This document shows, in pieces, positions 35,681 to 44,702 of a stretch of DNA of 63,069 nucleotides. The translations under genes and the position numbers were made by a program. Below the pieces are notes generated by a model. That model had not been told where the DNA came from and made no database searches. It saw only the letters and a list, made by a program, of their open reading frames with translations. Each line of letters opens with the position of its first letter. Position 1 is the first letter of the stretch. Source of the DNA: Verrucomicrobiota bacterium (GTDB lineage: Bacteria > Verrucomicrobiota > Verrucomicrobiia > Chthoniobacterales > JAFAMB01); NCBI GenBank assembly GCA_019247695.1, contig JAFBAP010000070.1, forward strand, positions 1-63,069, read 5' to 3'.

Positions 35681-35984
35681 GCTCATAACGCTTCGAGGCC
35701 TCGCGATCCTTAACTCTAACGTTTCGGGGCTGCGGGCTTAATGGCCGGCCAAGGCCTTGGCGCCCATTGCGGGCGCTGTGAAGGTGAACCGCGCTGCGGT
35801 GAAGCGCCCAACCGCTTAGGCGTAACGGTCTGGCGGGCAATATCGGTTCGTCTCTGAGGGTTATCCCGGGGATAGCGTTCCATTTTTTCGATCCTTACCA
35901 TCGCTCGATTACACCATATTACACCATTACTGACGCAGCGCGGCCCTGGCCGTTACAGCGTCGAGCAGCTCTTTTGATCCGGGG
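35681..35984. other. Intergenic between two repeat copies
   Basis: About 300 bases. It holds no recognisable gene; a minor hairpin GCGCTGTGAAGG / AAGCGCCC and an ACACCATATTACACCAT short tandem (35912-35928) are visible. Confidence 0.35.
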
Positions 35985-36362
35985 CTAATACCATTTCGAC
36001 GGCCATGGAGGTAAAAAATGTTGTCTTCCTCCCCAGGTACCTTGTCGGCGTTGCACCTATTAAACCGTATGAACGGCCTAGGCCCAACGGGCCGGTAGAC
36101 CATAGCCCAGGGTTTACCCTGGGAAGGCGTTTCCCCACGACCCTGGCTTGAAGGGGCGGCGGAAACCGTGAGCAACGTCTTCTGCCGCCCTTTCAGGGCT
36201 CGATCGTAGTTTTACGGTTACCCAGGGTAAACCCTGGGCTAGGTTCTACCGGCCCGTTGGGCCTAAGGCATTTCAACTAAGTACGAAGCATCCTCCGGCG
36301 CCGACACCCCCCTGAGCCGGCATTCTGCCGAGATAAGATAAATGTCTGAACGGTATAAGGTC
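35985..36362. repeat. Complete composite repeat B-P-C (about 378 bp)
   Basis: Best-preserved copy. Module B (35985-36079) has ATACCATTTCGACGGCCATGG at its edge; palindrome P spans 36080-36264 (185 bp, with 44-bp near-perfect outer arms); module C (36265-36362) has the GCATCCTCCGGCGCCG block and ends near TGTCTGAACGGTATAAGG. B and C start and end with matching ACCATTTCGA / GGTATAAG-type edges. Confidence 0.8.
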
Positions 36363-36473
36363 TCTTGATGGTTGGGCCGTACAGGGGTCGCAGCCTTTCC
36401 CTGTACGGGCAATGTAAATTTACCGGCAGCGTTTCAGTGAAAACCCGCTGCATATCCTTTACCCTCGAAGCTG

Positions 36474-37490
36474 ATGCCCGAAGCACAAATTCCACCCCTC
36501 ATGCTGGCGATGGTCCTGGAGAAGCCCTTGACGGCGCTTGTGCCCAAGCGGGTGCCCACCCCGCAGCCCGGGACCGGGGAACTCCTGGTCCGGGTGGAAG
36601 CCTGTGCCGTCTGCAGGACCGACCTGCACGTTGTCGATGGCGAACTGACCGAACCGAAACTGCCCCTCATTCCGGGCCATGAAATTGTCGGCAAGGTCCT
36701 CCGGTGCGACTCCGGCCGATTCGCGTCCGGCCGGCGCGTGGGTATCCCCTGGTTAGGTTGGACCTGCAGCCAGTGCCGGTTCTGCAAACGGGGCGACGAA
36801 AATCTCTGCGAGCGGGCGCAGTTTACCGGTTACACGCGCGACGGCGGCTATGCGGAGTACGCCGTTGCCGATGAGCGTTTCTGTTTTGCGATCCCCGTGG
36901 CGTACGATGAACCCGCCGTTGCGGCGCCCCTGCTTTGTGCCGGCCTGATCGGGTACCGGTCGCTGGTGATGGCGGGCAACCCGGACCGCGTGCGAAGGCT
37001 TGGCCTTTACGGGTTCGGCGCGGCGGCGCACCTGGTGGCTCAGGTGGCCCGTTACCAGGGACGGCAGATCTACGCTTTCACCCGCCCCGGTAAAGCCGCC
37101 GATTGGGAGTTTGCCAAACGCCTCGGGGCAATCTGGGCCGGCGGTTCGGATGAACCGCCGCCGGAACCCCTGGATGCCGCGATCATTTTCGCCCCGGCGG
37201 GGCCGTTGGTACCCCTGGCGCTCAAGGCCGTCGACAAGGGAGGCCGCGTCGTGTGCGGCGGCATCCACATGAGCGATGTACCTTCGTTTCCTTACGCCTG
37301 GCTCTGGGGTGAACGCACGATCTGTTCGGTGGCCAACCTGACGCGGCGCGACGCCGAAGAATTTCTTACCCTGGCGCCGGCCGCCGGGATCAAACCGGAG
37401 GTACAACGTTTGCCGTTAACGGAGGCAAACGAGGCGCTCGAACGGTTGCGCACCGGACGCCTGCAGGGAGCTGCAGTCCTGGTGCCGTGA
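36474..37490 (+). CDS. Zinc-dependent alcohol dehydrogenase
   Basis: 338 residues, medium-chain dehydrogenase fold. Catalytic zinc ligands: Cys47 in CAVCRTDLH, His69-Glu70 in PGHEIVG and a later Cys in APLLCAGLIGY. The structural zinc lobe has four Cys in CSQCRFCKRGDENLC. The Rossmann fold starts LGLYGFGAAAHLVAQVA, with the glycine motif GFGAAA. It belongs to the group typified by zinc-binding ADH-like proteins that reduce aldehydes or oxidise primary alcohols with NAD. It begins 1.2 kb after the phosphoketolase gene, behind two repeat copies, so it is not an operon partner. ATG 36474 is chosen; GAAGC lies just upstream. Confidence 0.88.
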   Translation: MPEAQIPPLMLAMVLEKPLTALVPKRVPTPQPGTGELLVRVEACAVCRTDLHVVDGELTEPKLPLIPGHEIVGKVLRCDSGRFASGRRVGIPWLGWTCSQCRFCKRGDENLCERAQFTGYTRDGGYAEYAVADERFCFAIPVAYDEPAVAAPLLCAGLIGYRSLVMAGNPDRVRRLGLYGFGAAAHLVAQVARYQGRQIYAFTRPGKAADWEFAKRLGAIWAGGSDEPPPEPLDAAIIFAPAGPLVPLALKAVDKGGRVVCGGIHMSDVPSFPYAWLWGERTICSVANLTRRDAEEFLTLAPAAGIKPEVQRLPLTEANEALERLRTGRLQGAAVLVP

Positions 37491-37500
37491 GGTCGCATCA

Positions 37501-37903
37501 TCAAGCGTGGCCGTCGCCGCGGAGATCAGCAACGCCCAAAACGCCCAAGACCGGCCAGAGGTCGATCTCGACCTCACCCCTGGGTTGCGAGCAGCAGATC
37601 AACAGATTTCCTTCGCTTGGCGGCTCCAAGGGCGAGGGGTGATAGTCGACCGCCCCTCCGATCAACGCGCACTCGCAGGTGTGGCACACCCCGAATGAAG
37701 GTGGTCCACAGAGGTAGAAATCACCATTTCGAGTGACGCGAAGCCGATCGAGCAAGGCCACTTTCAGGCGGCCGGCGGAGTCGTAATCCTGACCCAGCTG
37801 ATCCTCAAGCTCGGGCCTGCTATAGACAATGTGGCTCCACAGTCTGCCCCCGCCAGGTGACCTCACGCGGCAGGCCTACGTTGACTGACACAAGCTTTCC
37901 CAT
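37501..37903 (-). pseudogene. MOSC-FAD-ferredoxin oxidoreductase with two internal deletions
   Basis: ATG 37903, with GGAG upstream, starts MGKLVSVNVGLPREVTWRGQ, the start of a MOSC-domain protein, and soon meets a TAG. In another frame the sequence jumps to HIVYSRPELEDQLGQDYD, then NGDFYLCGPPSF, which belongs to the reductase domain. It jumps again directly to GVCHTCECALIGG and CCSQPRGEVEIDL, the end of a plant-type [2Fe-2S] ferredoxin domain. The full-length protein has about 550-600 residues; here only about 110 are left in three blocks. The remaining ferredoxin block keeps three of the four cluster Cys. It is a pseudogene produced by deletions. Confidence 0.75.
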
Positions 37904-38007
37904 GGGATACTCCTCCACTACCGGTACGCAGCGTCAGATTACTGAACCGCGAATGACGATCGCTTCCCGTGTGAGGTTAATTCGGATGCCTTCTGCCGGC
38001 TTCGCTC

Positions 38008-38607
38008 TTAGTCCTGCTCGCCTAAAGTCTGCGCGTAAGTTTTGCCGTAGGGATAGAAGAGGTCCTTCCGGCCTTGTTGCCAGGCTGCTTTCAGTTCCGG
38101 CGTGGTGATGTCCCAGTCCGGCCGGCAGTTCCTGGTCACGGCGCGTAAGTCCTGTCGTAGCTCTTCAATGGTCGGCCGGCCGAAGAACCAGTAGCCCATG
38201 TAGACCTTGTAGATGACAAGACCCGGTTCGAGTACAATGACGTGAGGAATCATCGGATTGTGCTCCGGATCCGTATACTCCGCGATGTCGAGATCCTTTT
38301 GAATCCTGCGGCCCGGATCGGAAAGGAAAGGCCAGTGCGCGCCGATTCCCGAGCGAAACTCATTCGTCTCAGTGATGTTATCTGTGCTGATCGTGACGAG
38401 CCGGCAGTAGCCCACCTCCAGCTCGCGGTGAAGTTGGACCAAGCCTTCGTGATGGCGGCGATCCTTCGGGCAATACCCCCCGCGACTCAGGACGAGCACC
38501 ATCGGATGTTGTCCTTGCAAGTCGGATAGCTTGCGGCGTTTCGCCGTGTGATCGGTGAGCTCGTAGTCTGGGAATTTGGACCCTGGAACAATGTCGGGAC
38601 GCATCAT
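38008..38607 (-). CDS. AhpC/TSA-family peroxiredoxin-like protein
   Basis: 199 residues with a thioredoxin fold. Cys46 in SRGGYCPKDRR stands at the place of the peroxidatic Cys, in a xGGYCPxD context that differs from the usual PxxxTxxC. VTISTDNITETNEF and LSDPGRRIQKDLDI are family-typical. The C-terminal part (LRAVTRNCRPDWDITT) includes another Cys that could resolve a disulfide. It probably reduces peroxides with a thiol donor, but the altered motif leaves the activity open. It lies near a disulfide oxidoreductase gene on the same strand. ATG 38607 or 38604 are both possible. Confidence 0.78.
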   Translation of the reverse strand: MMRPDIVPGSKFPDYELTDHTAKRRKLSDLQGQHPMVLVLSRGGYCPKDRRHHEGLVQLHRELEVGYCRLVTISTDNITETNEFRSGIGAHWPFLSDPGRRIQKDLDIAEYTDPEHNPMIPHVIVLEPGLVIYKVYMGYWFFGRPTIEELRQDLRAVTRNCRPDWDITTPELKAAWQQGRKDLFYPYGKTYAQTLGEQD

Positions 38608-38812
38608 CCTAGCTTTCCATCATAGGAACCGCGTCGCAAACGAAGCAAGGTCCGCCATGCCAGCCGGCTCCGGCCACCCCACGTGCCCTCTTCGAAGGTC
38701 TTCCGCAACCACACGGCATTCTTTCCTACAGGCGCAATGTACTTCCACGTTTCGTAGTTGTCTGGGCGTTATCGATGATGGGGCGCGTAGGAAGCTGCGG
38801 CGTCAACAAGGG

Positions 38813-40189
38813 TCACAGGGGCTTGAGCCCGCCCAGCATGGTGGGAATCAGCTCCGAAACCGTCGGGTGAATGTGTACGGCCCTTTGGATGACGGTGTAC
38901 GGGGCTTTTGCATACATGACGTCCAGGATCGAGTGAATGACTTCATCGCCGCCGGGCCCGAGGATGGCCGCACCTAGAATTTCTTTGGTATCTGCATCGA
39001 CCAGGATTTTCATGAAGCCCTGCGTTTCGCCTTTCTCGATCGCACGAGCCACCCGCGCCATCGGTCGTTTTCCGACGAGCGCACGCCTGCCTGCATTGCG
39101 CACCTCTGCTTCACTCATGCCCGCCCTCCCGAGTGGTGGGTCGATGTAAAGGGCATAGGCCGGGATCCGGTCGCTAACCCGCCTGGGGTCTTGATCGAGG
39201 ACATTCGCGGCCACGATCTCGTAGTCGTTATAAGCCGTGTGGGTAAAGGCGCCTTTGCCGTTGCAGTCGCCCAGCGCCCAAATGCCGGGCACGTTGGTGC
39301 GCAGTTCATCGTCTACGAGAATGTACCCGTGTTTGTCCACGGCAACGCCGGCTTTCTCGAGCCCGAGGTCGTCGGTGTTGGGCCGGCGTCCGACCGCGAG
39401 CAACAGATGAGATCCGCCGATGACGGGAGGCCCGCTCGCGCAATCGACCGTTACGGTGATCTCGTCGCCCCGCTTGCCCACGCTGATGCACTGCGCGTTG
39501 AGGCGCACGTTAACGCCTTCGCGCTCGAAGATGTCTTTCACTGCGGCGGAGACGTCCTCGTCTTCGCGACGGACCAGACGCGGCCCCATTTCGATGATCG
39601 TGACCTGACTGCCGAAGCGCCGATACATTTGGCCGAACTCAAGGCCCACGTAGCTGCCGCCCACGATAACCAGATGGCGAGGAAGGAAGTCCACGTCCAT
39701 CATCGAGCTGTTGGTAAGATAACTGACCTGATCAAGGCCGGGCAGGGGCGGTGCCAGAGCGCGCCCGCCTACATTGATGAAGATGCGTTCCGCGCTCAGC
39801 AGCGTGGTGCCTACGCTCACCTCGGTCGGCGAAATGAAACGGGCGTGCCCTTCGTACACCGTGCAGTTCTGCATGGCCTTGAGCCAGGATTCGACGCCTT
39901 TTCGGGACTCGCCCGACACGGCGTCTTTGCGGGCCTTCACTTTTGTCATGTCCACACTCACCCGGCCCTCGATCACCACCCCAAAATCGGCTGCGCGGCG
40001 AGCGAGGTGCGCCGCATAGGCATTTGCCACCAGGGTTTTGGTCGGCGTGCACCCGGTATTGACGCAGGTGCCCCCGAACAGCTTGCGCTCGATTACGGCA
40101 ACCTTCATCCCGGCGGCGGTAAGGCGTTCTGCCAGGGACGGTCCGGCTTGTCCGGTTCCGATGATAATGGCGTCGTATGCATTGGTCAT
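38813..40189 (-). CDS. Pyridine nucleotide-disulfide oxidoreductase, mercuric reductase-like
   Basis: 458 residues. FAD-binding IIIGTGQAGPSLAERL, redox-active disulfide Cys42/Cys47 in FGGTCVNTGCTPTK, NAD(P)-binding IVGGSYVGLEFGQMYRRFG and IWALGDCNGKGAFTHTAYND, and the catalytic His-Glu in HIHPTVSELI. The Cys-Cys and GTCVNTGC pattern, and lack of a lipoyl or C-terminal Cys pair, place it between MerA core enzymes and glutathione-reductase-like proteins. Substrate is unknown; its neighbours (a peroxiredoxin) suggest redox defence. AAGGAGAAGG sits just before ATG 40189, which is why I reject the longer frame (to 40228). Confidence 0.85.
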   Translation of the reverse strand: MTNAYDAIIIGTGQAGPSLAERLTAAGMKVAVIERKLFGGTCVNTGCTPTKTLVANAYAAHLARRAADFGVVIEGRVSVDMTKVKARKDAVSGESRKGVESWLKAMQNCTVYEGHARFISPTEVSVGTTLLSAERIFINVGGRALAPPLPGLDQVSYLTNSSMMDVDFLPRHLVIVGGSYVGLEFGQMYRRFGSQVTIIEMGPRLVRREDEDVSAAVKDIFEREGVNVRLNAQCISVGKRGDEITVTVDCASGPPVIGGSHLLLAVGRRPNTDDLGLEKAGVAVDKHGYILVDDELRTNVPGIWALGDCNGKGAFTHTAYNDYEIVAANVLDQDPRRVSDRIPAYALYIDPPLGRAGMSEAEVRNAGRRALVGKRPMARVARAIEKGETQGFMKILVDADTKEILGAAILGPGGDEVIHSILDVMYAKAPYTVIQRAVHIHPTVSELIPTMLGGLKPL

Positions 40190-40372
40190 AAAAACCTTCT
40201 CCTTCTCACTCGACTCCGCGGCGGGCACGGGCCCCGCCCACGATCACGGCCTTCACCATTCGCTTCCGCCGGCAAGTCCGTGCGCGCGTTGCCGCCAAAA
40301 CGTCCGACGGCCAGCATCAAAATAAAAAAAGTTCAGCCGCCGATCGGGGTTCAATCCGGCCTCAGTGTGGCC

Positions 40373-40786
40373 TCACATGATCTGCTGAACCCATTGGCTC
40401 CGCCAGGCCGGCGCCTCGAAGGGATCCGCGAAATACTGTGTCTCGCGCACGACCTTTCCGTTGCGGAACTCCATAATACTCACTGTGTATGCTGGTCGCC
40501 CCTGGTACGTGATTGTGTATTCCGTGATCCAGAGATCACCGTTTCCGAGCATTCGCTTGACGTTGAAGCCCGACGGCTTACCGGGATGATGACTTCGCAA
40601 GGCCTGCAAATTGTTCCTCCCAAGGATTCGTTCACCTGACTGGGGATAATCACAAATGGCATCGTCAGCGTAAATATCGTGTTCCGCGTTTGCGTCGCCG
40701 GCTGCCGACGCGTGCCAGTGCGTATTCAGGGCTTCACGTATTTGTTCCTCTTGCATGGACTGCTCCAGGTGCTGGTTGGCTCTCAT
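40373..40786 (-). CDS. SnoaL/NTF2-like protein
   Basis: About 137 residues with the NTF2-like fold pattern: IREALNTHWHASAAGD, IYADDAICDYPQSGERILG, LWITEYTITYQGRPAYTVSIMEF and RNGKVVRETQYFADPFEAP. The FxNGKVxRExxYFxDPF ending is typical of SnoaL-like proteins. Members range from ketosteroid isomerase-like enzymes to small ligand binders; no specific substrate can be given. AGAGGAAGG precedes the start; GTG 40792 and ATG 40786 lie in the same frame and ATG is preferred. Upstream is a short heptamer repeat. Confidence 0.8.
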   Translation of the reverse strand: MRANQHLEQSMQEEQIREALNTHWHASAAGDANAEHDIYADDAICDYPQSGERILGRNNLQALRSHHPGKPSGFNVKRMLGNGDLWITEYTITYQGRPAYTVSIMEFRNGKVVRETQYFADPFEAPAWRSQWVQQIM

Positions 40787-40899
40787 GTTCACCTTCCTCT
40801 TGGAATAAACCCAGGCACGCCGGTCTCCACAACCGAATTAAATCTTTGCCGCGTCTTGATTCCCTGACTAATCTCTTCCACTCGTGCCCTGAGGGAGAA

Positions 40900-40940
40900 C
40901 GGGTAACGGGTAACGGGTAACGGGTAACGGGTAACGGGTG
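40900..40940. repeat. Tandem heptamer (CGGGTAA)n
   Basis: About five and a half perfect copies of a 7-base unit in the intergenic space upstream of the SnoaL-like gene. Length change by slippage is likely. A different heptamer array lies at 61225. Confidence 0.85.
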
Positions 40941-41133
40941 CCGGGAACAACGTATCGCTGACTACAAAAAGGGAAGGTGTCCATCGCCCGGTAGTTAGAA
41001 AGCAAGGGCAGCAACGTACGCCATCCCAGGAACTGACGGCTGAAAGTGCGGCGCGGCCGGATCGCAAGTACAAAAACGCGCAACTGTATCCTTGGCAATC
41101 CCCCCTTTACTCGCGCGCGAAATTTCGGCTGGA
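40941..41133. other. Intergenic, no gene recognised
   Basis: Space between the heptamer array and the next composite repeat. Only short frames are seen and none carries start signals. Confidence 0.4.
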
Positions 41134-41335
41134 GCCCGTAATACCATTTCGAGGGCCATGGAGGTAAATTTTTTCTTCCTTCCCAGATGCCGTGCCGGTG
41201 TTACACCTATTAGACCGTATAAACGGTCCAGGCCCAACGGGCCGGGCATTTCCACCAACCAAGTACGGAGCATCCTGCGGCGCCGGCACCCCCCGTCGGC
41301 ATTCTATCGAGATAACCGTCTGAATGGTGTAAGAG
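41134..41335. repeat. Composite repeat with collapsed palindrome (B-p-C)
   Basis: Module B (41134-41228) and module C (about 41253-41335) are both recognisable, but between them only AGGCCCAACGGGCCGGGCATTTCC remains of palindrome P. This is the outcome expected if the palindrome was deleted by replication slippage. It shows that B and C are parts of the element and not of P. Confidence 0.7.
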
Positions 41336-41444
41336 GCCAGGGCCGCAAATTTGGTCTCCAGATACAGGCAAAACGAAAATACCTTGTACCTCACTTTTGC
41401 CGAACCGGCTGTGTGCCCCGGAAGCGCAAGGCCGACCCACACAC

Positions 41445-42908
41445 TCACGGCTTGAGACGCAAACCTTTTGGAATGACCACACGATCCAACGCCTCAAACC
41501 CAACCTGGGCCAGCAACGCGAGTGATGCGGCGGGAATTGCGCCCTGCAGAATGGTATTGGAGTCGTTGAGGTTAAGCCCGCTTAGAATGGGTTCCCCCAG
41601 CCCGCCGACCCCGATTAACGCGGCGAGCGTGGCGGTACCCACGTTGATGATCGCGCTGGTTTTTATGCCTGCCAAGATCGTACGCGAGGCCAGCGGCAGA
41701 AATACCTTGCGCAGCTGCGCGCGCGGCTCCAAGCCAAGCGCCGCGGCCGAGTCCCGGACCGCTGCGGGAATGTCCTGAAGGCCCGTGGCGGTGTTGCGGA
41801 CGATCGGCAACAGGCTGTACAGAAACAGCGCAAAGATCGCCGTTGCCGGGCTGATCCCGAAAAACGGGACTGGTACGAGCAACGCCAGTAACGCGAGCGA
41901 CGGGATGGTTTGAATGATCCCGCATGCCCCCAGAATGAAGTTGCTGACCGGGCCGGGCCGGCTCGCGCGGATGCCAAGCGGCAGGCCGACGATGATGGCG
42001 AGCAGCAGCGAGGCTCCCACGAGCTCCAAATGGCGCAGGGTCCAGTGCGCCACTTTCGTTGCGAGGTTACCATCCGCACGCCTTGGCGCGCCGCCAAAGT
42101 AGAGCGCCGCGGCTCCCGCGTAGTCCTTGGTCCGCTCCGCCTCGGCGTTGAGGCGCGTCATGCGCCCCTCGTCCAACGTGCCTGCGAGCGTTTCCAGCGC
42201 GGCAACCGCATGTGGATCGGTGTCGAGCCGGTAGAGAAACACCGCCTTGTACTGCGGGAAAAAATGAAGGTCATCGTCAAGGACGACGAGGTCGTTCTCG
42301 ACGATCTTGGCATCCGTCGCGTAGGCGTCCTTGAGATCGAGTGAGCCGCCGGCCAGCGCGGCGTAGCCGAGCGCGTGATCGATCCCGCGCACATCATCCA
42401 TCTGCAAATGGTAGCGCCTGCTCAGCGGCACCCAGCCGTCCTGCCGGTCGAGGAACTCATGCGTCAGGCCCACTCGCAAGTCGGCATGTTGCCGCAAATC
42501 ACTGATTTTGCGGATACCGAGCTGGCCGGCGCGCTGCCGCGTCATCACCAGCGCGTAGGTGTTGTTGAAACCAAGCTCTCCTGTCACACCGATGCCCTGT
42601 TGGCGAAGCGGCGCACGCATGCTGTCTACGCTGAGCGGCTCCTTTGCCCTTAGAATTTCCTCGCCGATGGTGCCCGTATACTCCGGATAGAGTGAGATTT
42701 GGCCGCCGCACAAGGCTTGCCATAAAATGATCGTTCCACCCATCCCCTGCCGGAGTTCAACGGTAAATCCCGCGCGCTGCAAAACGGCCTTGGCAAGCTC
42801 GCCCAGCACGTAGGACTCGGTGAATTTCTTCGAACCGACAGCCACCGGCTTCGGCGGTGCGGCAGCGCAGAACGCCAGAACGAGCAAGATCGCGACCGTC
42901 CCTCTCAT
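41445..42908 (-). CDS. ABC transporter fused substrate-binding protein and permease (OpuC/EgtU-like)
   Basis: 487 residues. A signal segment (VAILLVLAFCAAAPP) leads into an OsmX/ProX-type binding domain: VAVGSKKFTESYVLGELA, LYPEYTGTIGEEIL and LKDAYATDAKIVENDLVVL. From about residue 285 a six-helix permease follows, with the EAA loop AAVRDSAAALGLEPRAQLRKVFLPLA and VGTATLAALIGVGGLGEPI. Together with the ATPase gene it forms a complete importer. In known fused OpuC/EgtU proteins the permease usually comes first; here the order is binding domain, then permease. ATGA overlap with the ATPase gene upstream. Because it is in one operon with egtB and egtD, the substrate is likely hercynine or ergothioneine rather than glycine betaine; that is inference. 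Confidence 0.85.
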   Translation of the reverse strand: MRGTVAILLVLAFCAAAPPKPVAVGSKKFTESYVLGELAKAVLQRAGFTVELRQGMGGTIILWQALCGGQISLYPEYTGTIGEEILRAKEPLSVDSMRAPLRQQGIGVTGELGFNNTYALVMTRQRAGQLGIRKISDLRQHADLRVGLTHEFLDRQDGWVPLSRRYHLQMDDVRGIDHALGYAALAGGSLDLKDAYATDAKIVENDLVVLDDDLHFFPQYKAVFLYRLDTDPHAVAALETLAGTLDEGRMTRLNAEAERTKDYAGAAALYFGGAPRRADGNLATKVAHWTLRHLELVGASLLLAIIVGLPLGIRASRPGPVSNFILGACGIIQTIPSLALLALLVPVPFFGISPATAIFALFLYSLLPIVRNTATGLQDIPAAVRDSAAALGLEPRAQLRKVFLPLASRTILAGIKTSAIINVGTATLAALIGVGGLGEPILSGLNLNDSNTILQGAIPAASLALLAQVGFEALDRVVIPKGLRLKP

Positions 42909-43639
42909 GTCGTCGTTAACGCGCGCTGCGCATTCACGAATTCCCGGACAAACGCCGACGCCGGCCTGACCCGCAGGTCATCGAGGGTTCCGGACTGGAC
43001 GATGCGACCTTCATTGAGCAACACCATGCGGTCGGCCAAAAACGCGGCTTCGGCCATGTCGTGGGTCACCAACACCGTGGTCTGGCGGAGCCGATGAAAA
43101 ATTTCCTTTAACTCCTCCTGTAACCGCGCGCGCACCATCGGATCAAGTGCGCCGAGCGGCTCATCGAGAAGCAGCACCCTGGGCTCAAGCATCAGCGCAC
43201 GCATCAGGCTCACGCGCTGACGTTGGCCACCGGAGAGCTCGACCGGGTAGCGTCCGAGGCCATTTCCGGGGAAATGCGTCAGCTCGCAGAGCTCGTGCAA
43301 CCGGGTTTCCATTCGCGCGACGGGCCATTTCAAATGTTTCGCCATCAGCAGCACATTTTGCGCAGCCGTCAGGTGCGCAAAAAGCCCCCCTTCCTGAATC
43401 ACGTACCCGATACGCCGCCGCAGCTCGAGGATGTTCGTCGGGGAGACGCGCTGGCCGTCGACGGTGAGGATGCCGGTGGTCGGCTTGAGCAATCCGATGA
43501 TCAATCGCAAAAGCGTTGACTTGCCGCAGCCGCTCGGGCCGATGAGCGCGGTGGTTTTTCCTGCCTCGACCGACAGGTCGGTTTCGTGGAGGGCTACCGT
43601 CGCGCCGAACGCTTTGCTGACTGATTTGAGTTCAATCAT
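42905..43639 (-). CDS. ABC transporter ATPase (ProV/OpuCA/EgtV-like)
   Basis: 244 residues. Walker A GPSGCGKST, signature LSGGQRQRVSLMRAL, Walker B VLLLDEPLGALD, H-loop LVTHDMAEA. Unlike OpuCA or ProV it has no C-terminal CBS domains, ending shortly after the ATPase fold (FVREFVNAQRA). It starts at an ATGA overlap with egtD and ends at an ATGA overlap with the fused permease gene, so all three are translationally coupled. It supplies energy for the neighbouring importer, at the inner membrane. Confidence 0.9.
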   Translation of the reverse strand: MIELKSVSKAFGATVALHETDLSVEAGKTTALIGPSGCGKSTLLRLIIGLLKPTTGILTVDGQRVSPTNILELRRRIGYVIQEGGLFAHLTAAQNVLLMAKHLKWPVARMETRLHELCELTHFPGNGLGRYPVELSGGQRQRVSLMRALMLEPRVLLLDEPLGALDPMVRARLQEELKEIFHRLRQTTVLVTHDMAEAAFLADRMVLLNEGRIVQSGTLDDLRVRPASAFVREFVNAQRALTTT

Positions 43640-44667
43640 CTCGCGGGGCTTACGGGATCGCCGCCGTTGACGCGGGGCCACGCTCCGTACCGGTCAACGA
43701 CGAGGTACAGCACGCTAAACAGACGGCCGGCATCGACCCAGAAGCTTTCGAGCGTCCATCCCGATCGCGCCGCGAGCTTTTCAAAGTCCTCGACGGAGTA
43801 TTTGTACGAGTGTTCCGTGCCGATGGATTCTCCGCGCCCAAAAGCAATTTCGGCGCCGTCTAATTGTACGGTCTGTTCGGCCCCGTTCACCAGGTGCATT
43901 TCGATCCGGCCGAATGCTTCGTTGTAAAAGGCGTGATGCCGAAAGGATTCGCTCCGGATGGATACGCCAAACGCGCGATTGATGCGCGTCAGCAAGTTGA
44001 GATTAAACGCCGCCGTCACACCACGGGCGTCGTTGTAGGCGCGCTCCAGGGTGCGCCGGTCCTTCTTCAGGTCCACGCCGATCAGCAATGCCCCGCCCTG
44101 GCCGCAGAGTGCCGCAACCCGGCGGAGAAAATGCTCGGCCTCCGCCGGCTCCAGGTTGCCGATCGTTGAGCCGGGAAAGAACGCAACCGTCCGGCGCGGC
44201 GCAGACGGCATGCGCGGCAAACTGAAGTCCGCTGTGTAGTCAACGCATACCGGCAACACGCTCAGACCCGGGTAAACGCGTGAAAGGCTGGCCGAAGATC
44301 GCAACAAATGCTCCCGCGCTATGTCGACCGGCACATACGCAGCCGGCGAGGAAAGGCGGTCGAGCAAAATGCGCGTTTTGGTACTGCTGCCGCTGCCAAA
44401 CTCGACCAACCGGCACCCGGGGCCGAGTGCTGCACAAATCTCGGCGGCATTCTCCCGAAGGATACTTGTCTCCGTACGGGTGGGATAATACTCGTCGAGC
44501 CGGCAAATCTCGTCGAAAAGTTTGCAGCCGGTCTCATCGTAAAGGAATTTCGGTGCGATGCGTTTTGGGCGTTCTGACAAACCGCGCACCACTTCGCGGC
44601 GAAATGCATCCAGCGAAGGTTCGAAATCGTGAAAGTTCCCGGCAATCGCGTGGTCGTCAGGTTTCAT
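43636..44667 (-). CDS. egtD: L-histidine N-alpha-methyltransferase EgtD
   Basis: 343 residues. Family pattern is clear: PKFLYDETGCKLFDEIC, EYYPTRTETSIL, VEFGSGSSTKTRILL (SAM-binding), VPVDIAREHL, FFPGSTIGNLEP and LIGVDLKKD. It methylates histidine three times with SAM to give hercynine (trimethylhistidine), first step of ergothioneine synthesis. ATG 44667 is chosen because family similarity starts soon after; the frame is open to 44925. It lies 35 bases after egtB and overlaps the ABC ATPase gene by ATGA, placing hercynine synthesis and transport in one transcript. Confidence 0.93.
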   Translation of the reverse strand: MKPDDHAIAGNFHDFEPSLDAFRREVVRGLSERPKRIAPKFLYDETGCKLFDEICRLDEYYPTRTETSILRENAAEICAALGPGCRLVEFGSGSSTKTRILLDRLSSPAAYVPVDIAREHLLRSSASLSRVYPGLSVLPVCVDYTADFSLPRMPSAPRRTVAFFPGSTIGNLEPAEAEHFLRRVAALCGQGGALLIGVDLKKDRRTLERAYNDARGVTAAFNLNLLTRINRAFGVSIRSESFRHHAFYNEAFGRIEMHLVNGAEQTVQLDGAEIAFGRGESIGTEHSYKYSVEDFEKLAARSGWTLESFWVDAGRLFSVLYLVVDRYGAWPRVNGGDPVSPAR

Positions 44668-44702
44668 GGGGAAAAGTACGCCGCCACCCGATTTGCAGGC
44701 CG

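Noticed and set aside
40190-40639. Plus-strand open frame across the disulfide oxidoreductase 5' region
   Set aside because: Part of a 482-codon shadow frame (39191-40639) antisense to two real genes.
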